In this document: positions 54,377-62,665 of the stretch, piece by piece
Layout of the letters: each line of letters begins with the position of its first letter
Position numbering within the stretch: the first letter of the stretch is position 1
DNA from: Fischerella thermalis PCC 7521
GTDB lineage: Bacteria; Cyanobacteriota; Cyanobacteriia; Cyanobacteriales; Nostocaceae
Assembly: GCF_000317225.1 (NCBI RefSeq)
Contig: NZ_AJLL01000106.1
Span: forward strand, 62,001-126,000
Length of the DNA: 64,000 nt
Reading direction: 5' to 3'
Made by a program: the position numbers and the translations under genes
Notes under the pieces: model-generated
What the model was told of the DNA's origin: nothing
Database searches by the model: none
The model's input: only the letters and a program-made list of their open reading frames with translations

Positions 54377-55213
54377 TTAGAGTATCTTCTCTAATCCATA
54401 TACTAACGACTTTAACTGCAAGACTTTACGAATTGCTAGTAGTACTCCTGGCATATAGGCAGAGCGATCGCTTGTGTCATGTCGTAAGGTATAAATTTGA
54501 CCAGGGGCGCCAAAAATGACTTCCTGATGAGCAATCAGCCCTGGTAGACGAATGCTATGAATTCTGATTCCTTCGTCTGCAACACTACCTCTCGCCCCTG
54601 GTAATTTTTCGGTTTCTTTGACGATTGCTGAGTTAAAAGTTTTACCCATTTCTGCTAACATTTGGGCAGTTTGAATGGCAGTACCACTGGGAGCATCGGC
54701 TTTTTGGTTATGATGCAGTTCAATGATTTCTACGTGGTCAAAATATTGAGATGCTGTCACAGCGGCTTGTTGCAGTAGTACCATGCCGATAGAAAAATTG
54801 GGAATGAGTAGACATCCTGTACTCGCTTTATCTGCAAAACTTGCCAAATCTTCAATTTGTTCAGGACTTAACCCTGTAGTACCAACAACCGGACGAATAC
54901 CGTAGGCGATCGCACTACGAACGTTATCATACACAGCATCAGGATGAGTAAAATCCACCATCACTCCTGGTTGCATGTGCCTTTCACCAGCTACATAACC
55001 TAGCATCGGTTCCAATTGATTGGTAATTGGTACTTCCAAAGGTTCACTTAAACCAGCAAGTTCGCCTGCATCTTTGCCTTGGTGTTCTGGACTAGTATCA
55101 ATAGCACCCATCAGGCTCATATCAGGCGCTTGTGCCACTGCTTTGACTACCTCGCGCCCCATTTTACCAGCAGCACCGCTCACAATTACAGGGATCAAAT
55201 TTTGATTCGCCAT
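54377..55213 (-). CDS. dapB: 4-hydroxy-tetrahydrodipicolinate reductase
   Basis: DapB reduces the DHDP ring in lysine and diaminopimelate synthesis. The 278-residue protein has the N-terminal NAD(P)-binding [14 protein letters not shown], the [13 protein letters not shown] segment, [13 protein letters not shown], and the catalytic motif [15 protein letters not shown] containing the conserved His-His and Lys. The C-terminal [20 protein letters not shown] supports the call. The ATG at 55213 gives the usual length. It stands alone, with a composite repeat upstream. Confidence 0.96.
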   Translation of the reverse strand: MANQNLIPVIVSGAAGKMGREVVKAVAQAPDMSLMGAIDTSPEHQGKDAGELAGLSEPLEVPITNQLEPMLGYVAGERHMQPGVMVDFTHPDAVYDNVRSAIAYGIRPVVGTTGLSPEQIEDLASFADKASTGCLLIPNFSIGMVLLQQAAVTASQYFDHVEIIELHHNQKADAPSGTAIQTAQMLAEMGKTFNSAIVKETEKLPGARGSVADEGIRIHSIRLPGLIAHQEVIFGAPGQIYTLRHDTSDRSAYMPGVLLAIRKVLQLKSLVYGLEKIL

Positions 55214-55673
55214 AGCTTAAATTATGCTTTTATACCCAACAAATTGTAGGAGAATTTGCCATTATTGTTAGTGGTTGTTTGTTGGTAGTTGGTAGTTAGT
55301 GGTTATTATTCTACTCCCCACTGCCCCTAATCCCCAGTGGGGGCCCCGAGTTCCCCATCACCCCATTGCCCCATTCTGGGAACTTGGCAACTATTATGTT
55401 AGTCGATGCCTTAAACTTAGCTTCATATAGCTGAGTCTTTCACTTATGTTTGTTGCTGTGTAATCGTTAAAAGTTGAGCTGAACTCTCATAAGTCTTTAC
55501 AAAAGACAGGACTTGCAACCAGGGATAACAACAAGTAACGCAATGTTCGCTTTTTCAGTAATCTTTGGGTTATCACATCAGACAACTTTATATAGAATTT
55601 ACTGAACATTAGCCATACAAATGTGAAAATACTATCTATTCTGCTTTCGTTAATCACCAACGTCGTTGAGTAA
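55214..55673. other. Intergenic with composite repeat
   Basis: This gap of 460 bases holds TTAGTGGTTGTTTGTTGG short repeats (55268-55305) joined to the 53-bp G-rich element (55312-55364). The rest includes AT-rich sequence with no supported gene and the promoter of the secreted protein gene. Confidence 0.55.
55312..55364 (-). repeat. 53-bp G-rich element, copy B
   Basis: This sequence is the exact reverse complement of 22916-22968. It is bordered on its left by the same type of TTAGTGGTTGTT repeats that border copy A, so element and short repeats appear to travel together. Confidence 0.85.
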
Positions 55674-56042
55674 ATGAACAGAAAATTAGCTCTTTCCTTG
55701 CTTTCTAGCCCCGCACTGTTTGCGTCTATGCTGTCTATGGTGATGATGACCCAACCAGCCCGCGCAAATCAAACAGTGAACTCAACAGGAAGCCATGTTT
55801 CTTGTGTAGAGTCTCCTCACTCTGCAACTCATCGTCTGGTATGTACACGGGTAAGTAACACTCCTACCCCACTACCCAAACCAGAAATGAAACTGGCTCA
55901 AAAAAACAATCCCAGTGACATAATTGAAATGAACTTTACTGAGGAGGAAAGCGATACCGCCATAGCTTTGTTTGGGTGTGACTGTCCATCTTGCCTCAAC
56001 GCCTTACGTCAAATGCGCGGTCAGCCTCCTATGTCAGTCTAG
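55674..56042 (+). CDS. Secreted small Cys-containing protein
   Basis: This 122-residue protein is not recognised. It has a signal peptide (residues 1-31, ending QPARA-N) with two Met-rich stretches, then CVESPHS and LVCTRVS cysteines in the middle and a C-terminal FGCDCPSCLNALRQMRGQ. C-D-C-P-S-C is a compact metal- or disulfide-type cluster. Five Cys suggest disulfides in the periplasm or metal binding. The ATG at 55674 has no strong ribosome-binding site. It converges on psaK. Confidence 0.7.
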   Translation: MNRKLALSLLSSPALFASMLSMVMMTQPARANQTVNSTGSHVSCVESPHSATHRLVCTRVSNTPTPLPKPEMKLAQKNNPSDIIEMNFTEEESDTAIALFGCDCPSCLNALRQMRGQPPMSV

Positions 56043-56061
56043 TCAATTCACACTAACTTCT

Positions 56062-56094
56062 AAAAAAAGAGTCAGAGAGTAAATTCTCTGACTC
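56062..56094 (-). terminator. Intrinsic terminator downstream of psaK
   Basis: GAGTCAGAGA (56069-56078) and its complement TCTCTGACTC (56085-56094) form a ten-bp stem with a six-base loop. Read on the minus strand it is followed by TCTTTTTTTA, so it should end the psaK transcript. Confidence 0.8.
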
Positions 56095-56181
56095 ATAATC
56101 GGAGACAAAAAATCATCAACCCAGTAGTTAACCGTAAATATTAATACGGTAAACAGCTTGTATTGCTTCTGGTAGAAAAAT

Positions 56182-56442
56182 TTAAAATCTTCCCAGGTTG
56201 TGCAGACCTAAGATAGCGCCTGCTCCCAATATATGACCAAAAGCCGTAGTAGCGAGTAATGCCGGCACTCCAAATCCGCCAAAAAACTGGTTTGAAGGCA
56301 AGGCAGGTTCTGCATTGGGGTATTTAATGGTGAATTTGCCAAAGAAAATGGCAAGGATATTGCAGAGAATCATAGTCACCCCAACAGTGGGACTCCATTG
56401 CAGAGGTGTGGTTGCAGCCGCTAGTAAAGTAGATGTCAGCAA
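56182..56442 (-). CDS. psaK: Photosystem I subunit PsaK
   Basis: PsaK is a two-helix membrane subunit at the edge of photosystem I that helps bind antenna. The 86-residue protein has LLAAATTPLQWSPTVGVTMI and LCNILAIFFGKFTI, then the connecting loop KYPNAEPALPSNQFFGGFGV and a second helix with TTAFGHILGAGAILGL. The start is a TTG at 56442, preceded by AAGGAG eight bases upstream, since no ATG or GTG is in frame nearby. A terminator lies about 90 bases downstream. Confidence 0.95.
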   Translation of the reverse strand: MLTSTLLAAATTPLQWSPTVGVTMILCNILAIFFGKFTIKYPNAEPALPSNQFFGGFGVPALLATTAFGHILGAGAILGLHNLGRF

Positions 56443-56722
56443 CTGAATTTCTCCTTACAATTGTGATTGCGTTAAAAATACCAATGTGAATTTCTTACCA
56501 AAAAAAAACAATCCAAAGTTGAATTTTGCATTAATAGTTAACATTTTTTTGGATTACTTAGTAAAAGCTATAGGCGATCACCGAATTTGGGATAGGGTAG
56601 CTAGAAGTTTCCTGGAAGAGATAAGGGGTAGGGGATTAGGTGTAGTGGATTAGAGATTAAGACACAATCACCTGCAAAATCATCTAAACTCAAGATGATA
56701 CGATCGCTCGGCTAATTGTGTT

Positions 56723-57151
56723 ATGTCCTCTATCATAGACTCCTTACCACCAAACCTTGCTAAGATTGTCCAGCGCTTTCAACGCGCTACAGACCCAAAA
56801 CGACGCTATGAACAGTTAATTTGGTATGGTCAGAAGCTGAAGGAGTTTCCAGAAGCTGATAAACTTCCAGAAAACAAAGTACCTGGGTGTGTTTCCCAAG
56901 TTTATGTCAAGGCTGATTTAGTAGATGGCAAAGTTACGTTTCAAGGTGATTCTGATTCTCAATTAACTAAGGGATTAGTGGGTCTTTTAATTGAAGGTTT
57001 GAATGGACTTACTCCTGCTGAAATTGTCCAACTGACTCCAGATTTTATTCAAGAAACTGGTTTAAACGTTAGCCTCACACCTTCCCGTGCCAATGGTTTC
57101 TACAACATTTTCAAGACTATGCAAAAGAAGGCTTTGGAATGCCAAATTTAG
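56723..57151 (+). CDS. sufE: SufE-family sulfur acceptor for Fe-S cluster assembly
   Basis: SufE takes sulfane sulfur from the cysteine desulfurase SufS and passes it to the SUF scaffold. The 142-residue protein has the acceptor Cys56 in ENKVPGCVSQVYVKAD, then RFQRATDPKRRYEQLIWYG at the N-terminus and GLVGLLIEGLNGLTPAEIV. Length is standard. No other suf gene adjoins it. The ATG at 56723 follows an AT-rich leader. The hydrolase gene lies 75 bases downstream on the same strand. Confidence 0.93.
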   Translation: MSSIIDSLPPNLAKIVQRFQRATDPKRRYEQLIWYGQKLKEFPEADKLPENKVPGCVSQVYVKADLVDGKVTFQGDSDSQLTKGLVGLLIEGLNGLTPAEIVQLTPDFIQETGLNVSLTPSRANGFYNIFKTMQKKALECQI

Positions 57152-57226
57152 GAATATAGGGAAAAATTTTTTTAAATAACTAATAATTGAAATTATTAAT
57201 TATCAAAAACTATAAAACTTTGTCTC

Positions 57227-58138
57227 ATGTCAACTAATTTATTATCATCTCCTACTAATTTTGGTATCGGTGGAGTAGTCAAAGCAATCTCCTGGAATTG
57301 GAAAAACCAACAATTCCAGATTGTATATGAAACTATCGGTAGTGGTTCCCCGCTATTGCTACTTCCTGCTTTTAGCACTGTGTCTACACGAGAAGAAATG
57401 AACGGGATAGCTAAGTTACTTGCGCCCCATTTTCAAGTTATCGCTGTAGATTGGCCTGGATTTGGAGAATCTTCTCGTTTACCTGTAAATTACGAACCTG
57501 CTATATATGAACAATTTCTAGAATATTTTGTAACTTCTGTTTTTGATGTTCCCATAACAGTAGTAGCTGCTGGTCACAGTGCGGCTTATGTCCTAAAATT
57601 AGCCCAGAAAAACTCCTCCGTATTTTCACGGTTGGTTTTAGTAGCGCCAACTTGGCGTGGGCCTTTACCGACGATGGGTGTAGATCGACAGATCGCAGGA
57701 GTATTTAGAGAAATAGTGCGATCGCCTATTGTTGGTCAAGCACTCTACAAGCTCAACACCGTGCCATCTTTTTTAAGTTTTATGTACCGTCGCCACGTCT
57801 ACGTGGATGCTGCCAAACTCACCCCCAGTTTCATTGAGCATAAATGGCAAAATACCCAACAACCAGGAGCTAGATTTGCTCCTGCTGCCTTTGTAACTGG
57901 AAATCTCGACGCTGTACATCACCAAGCTGACTTTCTGACGTTGGCTCAAAATTTATCTGTGCCTTTGATGGTGGTAATTGGAGAATCCTCTCCCAGCAAA
58001 TCCCGTGCTGACATGGACGCTTTGGCAGCACTCAGCGGAGTCCAAACAGCCGTTCTTCCTGGTTCTCTGGGAATGCATGAAGAATATCCAGAAGCAGTAG
58101 CAGAGGCTATTTTGCCCTTTTTGAGGACTGGTTCTTGA
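57227..58138 (+). CDS. Alpha/beta hydrolase
   Basis: This 303-residue alpha/beta-hydrolase has the nucleophile Ser118 in AAGHSAAYVLKLA, LLLLPAFSTVSTREEM at the oxyanion region, and AVDWPGFGESSRLPVNYEP. The catalytic acid and His are probably in the C-terminal VIGESSPSKSRADMDAL and GSLGMHEEYPEAVAEA (His near the end). The oxyanion HG motif is replaced by PAF, which is unusual. It follows sufE and may be co-transcribed, but the substrate is unknown. Confidence 0.84.
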   Translation: MSTNLLSSPTNFGIGGVVKAISWNWKNQQFQIVYETIGSGSPLLLLPAFSTVSTREEMNGIAKLLAPHFQVIAVDWPGFGESSRLPVNYEPAIYEQFLEYFVTSVFDVPITVVAAGHSAAYVLKLAQKNSSVFSRLVLVAPTWRGPLPTMGVDRQIAGVFREIVRSPIVGQALYKLNTVPSFLSFMYRRHVYVDAAKLTPSFIEHKWQNTQQPGARFAPAAFVTGNLDAVHHQADFLTLAQNLSVPLMVVIGESSPSKSRADMDALAALSGVQTAVLPGSLGMHEEYPEAVAEAILPFLRTGS

Positions 58139-58328
58139 AGGAAGATGGAATCAGATGGGAGGAGTGTCAGCAGTTGACGGAAAGAATGCGATCGCGATTC
58201 GTCGACCTTAGTCGTCAGGGTACATTCCAGAATGAGGAAGAGAACAATTTCATGATGATTTCATTTCTGTATGACAAACTTTAGTTAGCTATACTGCCAC
58301 CTATTCATCATACAGAGTAAAGATTTCT

Positions 58329-59216
58329 ATGAAATATTCTATTGCTGGAATTGTTGCTATCGCAGTTTTAATACTTAATCAAGGTTGCTCATCACAAGTT
58401 AAGTGGGGAGAAACTGCTTCCCAAGAAAATACAACAGTATCAGCAAATCATAATGGACATGCTACTGAGCAAACACATTATGAACATCATTCAAACAATC
58501 ATAGTAATAGTAATTACGTCTCTACTCAAGCAAAATTAACCGCTCCTAAAAATATTGTTCCAAATCAGCCTCTACCTTTGGTAATTAACATCCAAGATTC
58601 TCAAGGAAAATCTATCAGCAAATTTGACAAATTCCAAGAACAATTAATGCATTTAATTGTAGTGAGTGATGACTTAAAATTTTTCAATCACTTGCATCCC
58701 AATTACAAAGGTAATGGGCGTTTTGAAATTAATACTAATTTTCCTGAACCTAATAACTACACAATTTTCAGCGATTACAAGCCATCTGGTAAACAAGAAG
58801 AAGTTACTGTTATGAAAATCACAGTGCCCGGTTCAACTCCTGTACCTCAAGAGTTAGCAAAATACAGCAATACCAAAATATTAGCTGATACTAAAGTCAA
58901 CCTAAATTTTTCTCAACCAACTCTCAAGGCTGGTGAAGAAGTCAATTTGAAGTTTGCTCTCCAAGACATTGATAATAATCAAACAATTAAAGATTTGCAA
59001 CCATACTTAGGAGAAAAAGGACATTTAGTTATTATTAAAAGTTCTTCTCCTTTGACAGCATCAGATTATATTCATGCTCATGCTCGTAAAGATTCTCCTG
59101 ATGGAGAGGTGGATTTTGTAACTAGTTTTCCTGAAGCGGGAACATACAAACTGTGGATGCAATTTAATCGTAATGGTAAAGTTAATACAGCTGATTTTTG
59201 GGTGAATGTGCAATAA
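58329..59216 (+). CDS. His-rich lipoprotein, possibly metal-binding
   Basis: This 295-residue protein has a lipoprotein signal with Cys20 in LILNQGCSSQ. A His/Asn-rich stretch follows (NHNGHATEQTHYEHHSNNHS, residues about 41-60), then two beta-sandwich-like parts: MHLIVVSDDLKFFNHLHPNY and IHAHARKDSPDGEVDF are the His-containing loops of each. Both halves share the pattern 'F-P-E-x-x-x-Y-x-x-x-x-x-x'. Copper or zinc handling is a fair inference from the His pattern, but no partner metal gene adjoins it. Confidence 0.72.
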   Translation: MKYSIAGIVAIAVLILNQGCSSQVKWGETASQENTTVSANHNGHATEQTHYEHHSNNHSNSNYVSTQAKLTAPKNIVPNQPLPLVINIQDSQGKSISKFDKFQEQLMHLIVVSDDLKFFNHLHPNYKGNGRFEINTNFPEPNNYTIFSDYKPSGKQEEVTVMKITVPGSTPVPQELAKYSNTKILADTKVNLNFSQPTLKAGEEVNLKFALQDIDNNQTIKDLQPYLGEKGHLVIIKSSSPLTASDYIHAHARKDSPDGEVDFVTSFPEAGTYKLWMQFNRNGKVNTADFWVNVQ

Positions 59217-59264
59217 AAGTTGTTTGTTTAGTTGTTAGTTTTTGATTAACAGAATTAAAACTTC

Positions 59265-59378
59265 TTGCAATACTGGGTGGCTTGTTGGAAAAAAAGATGA
59301 TCGAAAGCCTGGTGTTAAAGCCACAAAAGCAAGAATTGCGGCGATGAGACGAAATCGCCGCTACCTGGAAATTACTTA
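59265..59378 (+). pseudogene. Possible transposase C-terminal remnant (frameshifted)
   Basis: Read across a 7-A run, the frames give LGGLLEKK and then DDRKPGVKATKARI. The pattern LGG-x-L-x-x-K-x-D-x-x-P-G-V-K recalls the C-terminal part of IS4-type transposases (LGGFL-x-R-K-x-D-G-E-P-G-x-K). One base is missing in the A-run and no other transposase sequence is near. The match after GVK is poor, so this is weak. Confidence 0.25.
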
Positions 59379-59455
59379 ACTCGAATTCTCAAGTTTTTAG
59401 TTAGCGATCGCCTTAAATTGTTTTTAGCTCAAAATTTTGCCAAAAAATGACGACC

Positions 59456-59926
59456 TTATTCAGAAATTACTGTAAGCAATGGTAACTTACGAATTTCCTC
59501 CCGTACACTCATGAGAATTTTACCGAGATGATTTTGTCCTGTGTGATCTGCACCACAACCCCAAAAATAATCTCTTGGTGAGTTTTCCACCAGTAATTGA
59601 TCGCCGGTCGTGAGTAGAACCTCCCTAATATCAGCATGGGTGAGAAACTTTTTGAGTACAGCTTGTCGCATGATATTAGTTTTAACTATTTCCCAATCTA
59701 AACGCACCTTGCGAGTGCAACAGCGTCCTAAAGCCGCTGCTTCTTCTGGTGTCTCAACGGCGTGGATTACAGGTATGATCACCGCATCTGTTGTTCCCAC
59801 AAATTTTTGAGCTTGATAATAATGCTCTACTGTCCGCCAGTGAATACCATCGATTTTAATGCTGTGGGGAGAAAAGTTAGAAAAACAGCCATAAGGCTCA
59901 TAAGCTTTGTAAAAGTAAATAGTCAT
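59456..59926 (-). CDS. NADAR-family protein (RibX-like)
   Basis: This 156-residue protein matches the NADAR domain, a fold that includes N-glycosidases acting on riboflavin-pathway intermediates and on ADP-ribose. Blocks seen are YGCFSNFSPHSIKIDG, then TVEHYYQAQKFVGTTDA, AAALGRCCTRKVRLDWE, LLTTGDQLLVENSPRDYFWG and HTGQNHLGKILMSVREE. The conserved Glu, His and Trp positions expected in the family are present. The neighbours do not point to a pathway. An upstream region of about 345 bases with a repeat separates it from tkt. Confidence 0.9.
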   Translation of the reverse strand: MTIYFYKAYEPYGCFSNFSPHSIKIDGIHWRTVEHYYQAQKFVGTTDAVIIPVIHAVETPEEAAALGRCCTRKVRLDWEIVKTNIMRQAVLKKFLTHADIREVLLTTGDQLLVENSPRDYFWGCGADHTGQNHLGKILMSVREEIRKLPLLTVISE

Positions 59927-60096
59927 TTTAAAGTTGCTCTTTTAATACCTTCAACTTCTATGATGCCTGTAGTTGTTGGTAGGCAGAAGATAGGTCCTCA
60001 AAAAAGTACATTCTACAGTGTATACACAAGTTCAATTTACGCAGGCAAAGCTTAATTTCCAGAAGTTGCGACTTCGCCACAATCTTGTTGAAAAAC

Positions 60097-60130
60097 TCGA
60101 CCACAGAAAAAAACCGATACACACCGATAA
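60097..60130. repeat. Dispersed ACACCGAT repeat, copy 11
   Basis: It starts TCGACCACAGAAAAAAACCG and continues ATACACACCGATAAAGAG. It is a degenerate arm of the family. Confidence 0.5.
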
Positions 60131-60217
60131 AGAGAAGCGCTATAAATTAAATATTTCTACTCAACGGTACAGAAAAGCTTACTGCAAGCACTCTCCACGC
60201 GGTTCATAAAATAACAA

Positions 60218-60237
60218 AGGGTGGATTCACCCACCCT
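60218..60237 (-). terminator. Intrinsic terminator of tkt
   Basis: AGGGTGG (60218-60224) and CCACCCT (60231-60237) form a 7-bp GC-rich stem with a 6-base loop. Read on the minus strand, the stem is followed by TTGTTATTTTAT, moderately T-rich, about 35 bases after the tkt stop. Confidence 0.7.
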
Positions 60238-60271
60238 CGCTAAAATTTATCAAAGATTATTCTGTTGCTGA

Positions 60272-62284
60272 TTAAACCAACAATTCTTGCGCCTTTTTGA
60301 CTACATTATCAACGGTGTAGCCAAATTTCTCCATGATCACACCACCAGGTGCAGAAACACCAAAGCGATCAACGCTAATCATTGCGCCTTCGTCGCCCAG
60401 GTAACGACACCAACCGAAGCTAGAAGCAGCTTCAACAGCTAAACGCTTTTTAACTGCTTTGGGTAACACTGACTCACGGTAGGATTCGCTTTGAGCATCG
60501 AAGAGTTCCCAAGAAGGCATGGAAACTACACGAACTTTCTTACCTTCAGCGCGGAGTTTGGCAGCAGCGTCAACGCACAGAAATACTTCACTACCTGTAC
60601 CGATGAGGATGATATCGGGAGTTCCTTCGCTATCAGAAAGAATGTAAGCGCCTTTGGTCACACCTTCAATGCTGCTTCCCTCTAATTGGGGCAGGTTTTG
60701 CCGCGACAATGCTAGCAAAGTGGGGCGATGTTGATTAGCATTTTCAATGGCGACTTTGTAAGCACCAGATGTTTCGTTACCGTCGGCGGGACGGATAACT
60801 GTCAGGTTGGGAATAGCCCGCAAAGATGCCAAGGTTTCTACTGGTTGGTGGGTGGGGCCATCTTCACCTAAACCGATGGAATCGTGAGTCATAACGTAGA
60901 TGACTCCCGCTTGAGACAATGCCGAAAGGCGAATTGCTGCTCGCATGTAGTCGGCAAAGACCAAGAAGGTAGCACAGTAGGGAATTAACCCGGAACCATG
61001 CAAAGCAATACCGTTACAAATCGAACCCATACCATGCTCACGCACACCGAAACGGAGGTTACGGTTTTGGTACTGTCCTTTTTGAAAGTCGCCTGCTCCC
61101 TTGAGTTCTGTCAAGTTGGAGTGGGTGAGGTCGGCAGAACCACCGATCATTTCTGGTAGGACGGGTGCTAAAGCATTGAGGGTGATTTCGGAAGTTTTGC
61201 GAGTGGCGATCGCTTTACTTCCTGCTTCGTAGGTGGGTAGTGCTTTTTCCCAGCCTTCTGGCAATTTACCACTAATTTGCCGCTCAAATTCAGCCGCTTC
61301 TTGGGGATACTTCGCTTTGTAATCAGCAAAGGTTTTATTCCATTGACTTTCGTACTCAGCACCACGGTCTATGGCTTTACGGAAGTGCTTGAGGGCATCT
61401 TCTGGGATAACAAATGGTTCGTGTTCCCAACCCAAGTTATTACGAGTAGCAGCGACTTCATCACCACCAAGGGCTGCACCGTGAACACCTGCGGTATTGG
61501 CTTTGTTGGGGGAACCGTAACCAATGGTGGTACGGACTTTAATTAAAGATGGCTTGTCGGTGACTGCTTTGGCAGCTGCGATCGCTTTATGAATTGCTTC
61601 TAAGTTGGTGTCGCCATCGCCAACGGCTTGCACGTGCCAACCGTATGCTTCAAAACGCTTGCCCACGTCTTCGGTGAAGGAAATATCGGTAGAACCATCA
61701 ATAGAGATGTGGTTGTCATCATACAGGGCAATGAGTTTACCCAAGCCCAGGTGTCCTGCCAAAGAACAGGCTTCCCCGGATACACCTTCCATGTTGCAAC
61801 CATCACCCAAAATCACATAGGTGTAGTGGTCAACTATTTTGGCATCGGGTTTGTTGAACTTTGCGGCGAGATGGGCTTCTGCCATCGCTAAACCGACCGC
61901 ATTGGCAATTCCCTGTCCTAAGGGTCCGGTCGTTACTTCTACACCTGGTGTTTCAAAGTTTTCTGGATGTCCAGGAGTTTTAGAACCCCACTGACGGAAT
62001 TGTTTAATATCGTCTAGCGTGACGCTGTCGTAACCAGTCAAGTAGAGTAGGGCATACTGCAACATACAGCCGTGACCGGCAGACAGGACAAAGCGATCGC
62101 GGTTGAACCACTTGGGATTTTTAGGGTTAAACCGCATAAACTTATCCCACAGCACAAATGCCATTGGTGCAGCACCCATTGGCAGTCCTGGATGACCAGA
62201 CTTGGCTTTTTCTACGGCATCAATTGCCAAAAAGCGGATCGAGTTAATACAAAGTTCTTCAAGGGTTTGGGTTGCAACAGCCAT
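60272..62284 (-). CDS. tkt: Transketolase
   Basis: This 670-residue thiamine-diphosphate enzyme moves two-carbon units in the Calvin cycle and pentose phosphate pathway. The N-terminal domain has [14 protein letters not shown] and the ThDP motif [20 protein letters not shown]. The middle Pyr domain has [19 protein letters not shown] with the catalytic Glu, and [18 protein letters not shown]. The C-terminal domain ends normally. It lies 382 bases downstream of fabF on the same strand, an order common in cyanobacteria (acpP-fabF-tkt), with its own promoter probably in the gap. Confidence 0.97.
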   Translation of the reverse strand: MAVATQTLEELCINSIRFLAIDAVEKAKSGHPGLPMGAAPMAFVLWDKFMRFNPKNPKWFNRDRFVLSAGHGCMLQYALLYLTGYDSVTLDDIKQFRQWGSKTPGHPENFETPGVEVTTGPLGQGIANAVGLAMAEAHLAAKFNKPDAKIVDHYTYVILGDGCNMEGVSGEACSLAGHLGLGKLIALYDDNHISIDGSTDISFTEDVGKRFEAYGWHVQAVGDGDTNLEAIHKAIAAAKAVTDKPSLIKVRTTIGYGSPNKANTAGVHGAALGGDEVAATRNNLGWEHEPFVIPEDALKHFRKAIDRGAEYESQWNKTFADYKAKYPQEAAEFERQISGKLPEGWEKALPTYEAGSKAIATRKTSEITLNALAPVLPEMIGGSADLTHSNLTELKGAGDFQKGQYQNRNLRFGVREHGMGSICNGIALHGSGLIPYCATFLVFADYMRAAIRLSALSQAGVIYVMTHDSIGLGEDGPTHQPVETLASLRAIPNLTVIRPADGNETSGAYKVAIENANQHRPTLLALSRQNLPQLEGSSIEGVTKGAYILSDSEGTPDIILIGTGSEVFLCVDAAAKLRAEGKKVRVVSMPSWELFDAQSESYRESVLPKAVKKRLAVEAASSFGWCRYLGDEGAMISVDRFGVSAPGGVIMEKFGYTVDNVVKKAQELLV

Positions 62285-62665
62285 AATCTCTTGTTGTTAA
62301 CGACGGGTTAGCACTCTTTTAAGCTTCTTTCGCCTGCTGGGGATCAAATTTCCCCACGATAGTATCATCATCCCATTGGTGCTTGTTGACAAACAAGCCG
62401 TAAAGTTGAGGATTTTTGATCAGGGATTTTAGGATTATTCTAGAAAGGATTGGCCTAGATATTCAGTTGTTAAAGGGACGGAATGATCTCAACAGGGCGT
62501 CAAAGACAATACGTTCTTTCTAGGGATCGAAGAAAGGGATCGGGGAAGGTGGGGTCCTCTCTAGAATAAGGGGCAACGGGGGCATGGGGAATTGGGATAC
62601 ATTTCTCCATTGTCCCCCGTGTCTCTCTTGTCCCTGTTTCCCGATCCCCTATCCCCTTTTAATTC
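62285..62665. other. Intergenic between fabF and tkt
   Basis: The 381-base gap contains a G-rich stretch GGGGCAACGGGGGCATGGGG (62571-62590), facing the C-rich CTCTCTTGTCCCTGTTTCCC region at about 62621-62643. It resembles the G-rich repeat family distantly. It should also hold the tkt promoter. Confidence 0.5.

Larger units (their letters stand above)
59927..60271. other. Intergenic with repeat and terminator
   Basis: This gap holds the NADAR gene promoter side, a dispersed-repeat copy at 60097-60130, and the tkt terminator at 60218-60237. No gene is supported. Confidence 0.5.

Noticed and set aside
56131-56150. GTA-N8-TAC at 56134-56147, the NtcA consensus, within ACCGTA-N8-TACGGT.
   Set aside because: It lies between the 3' ends of two converging genes (the secreted Cys protein and psaK), not in a promoter, so an NtcA role is unlikely.
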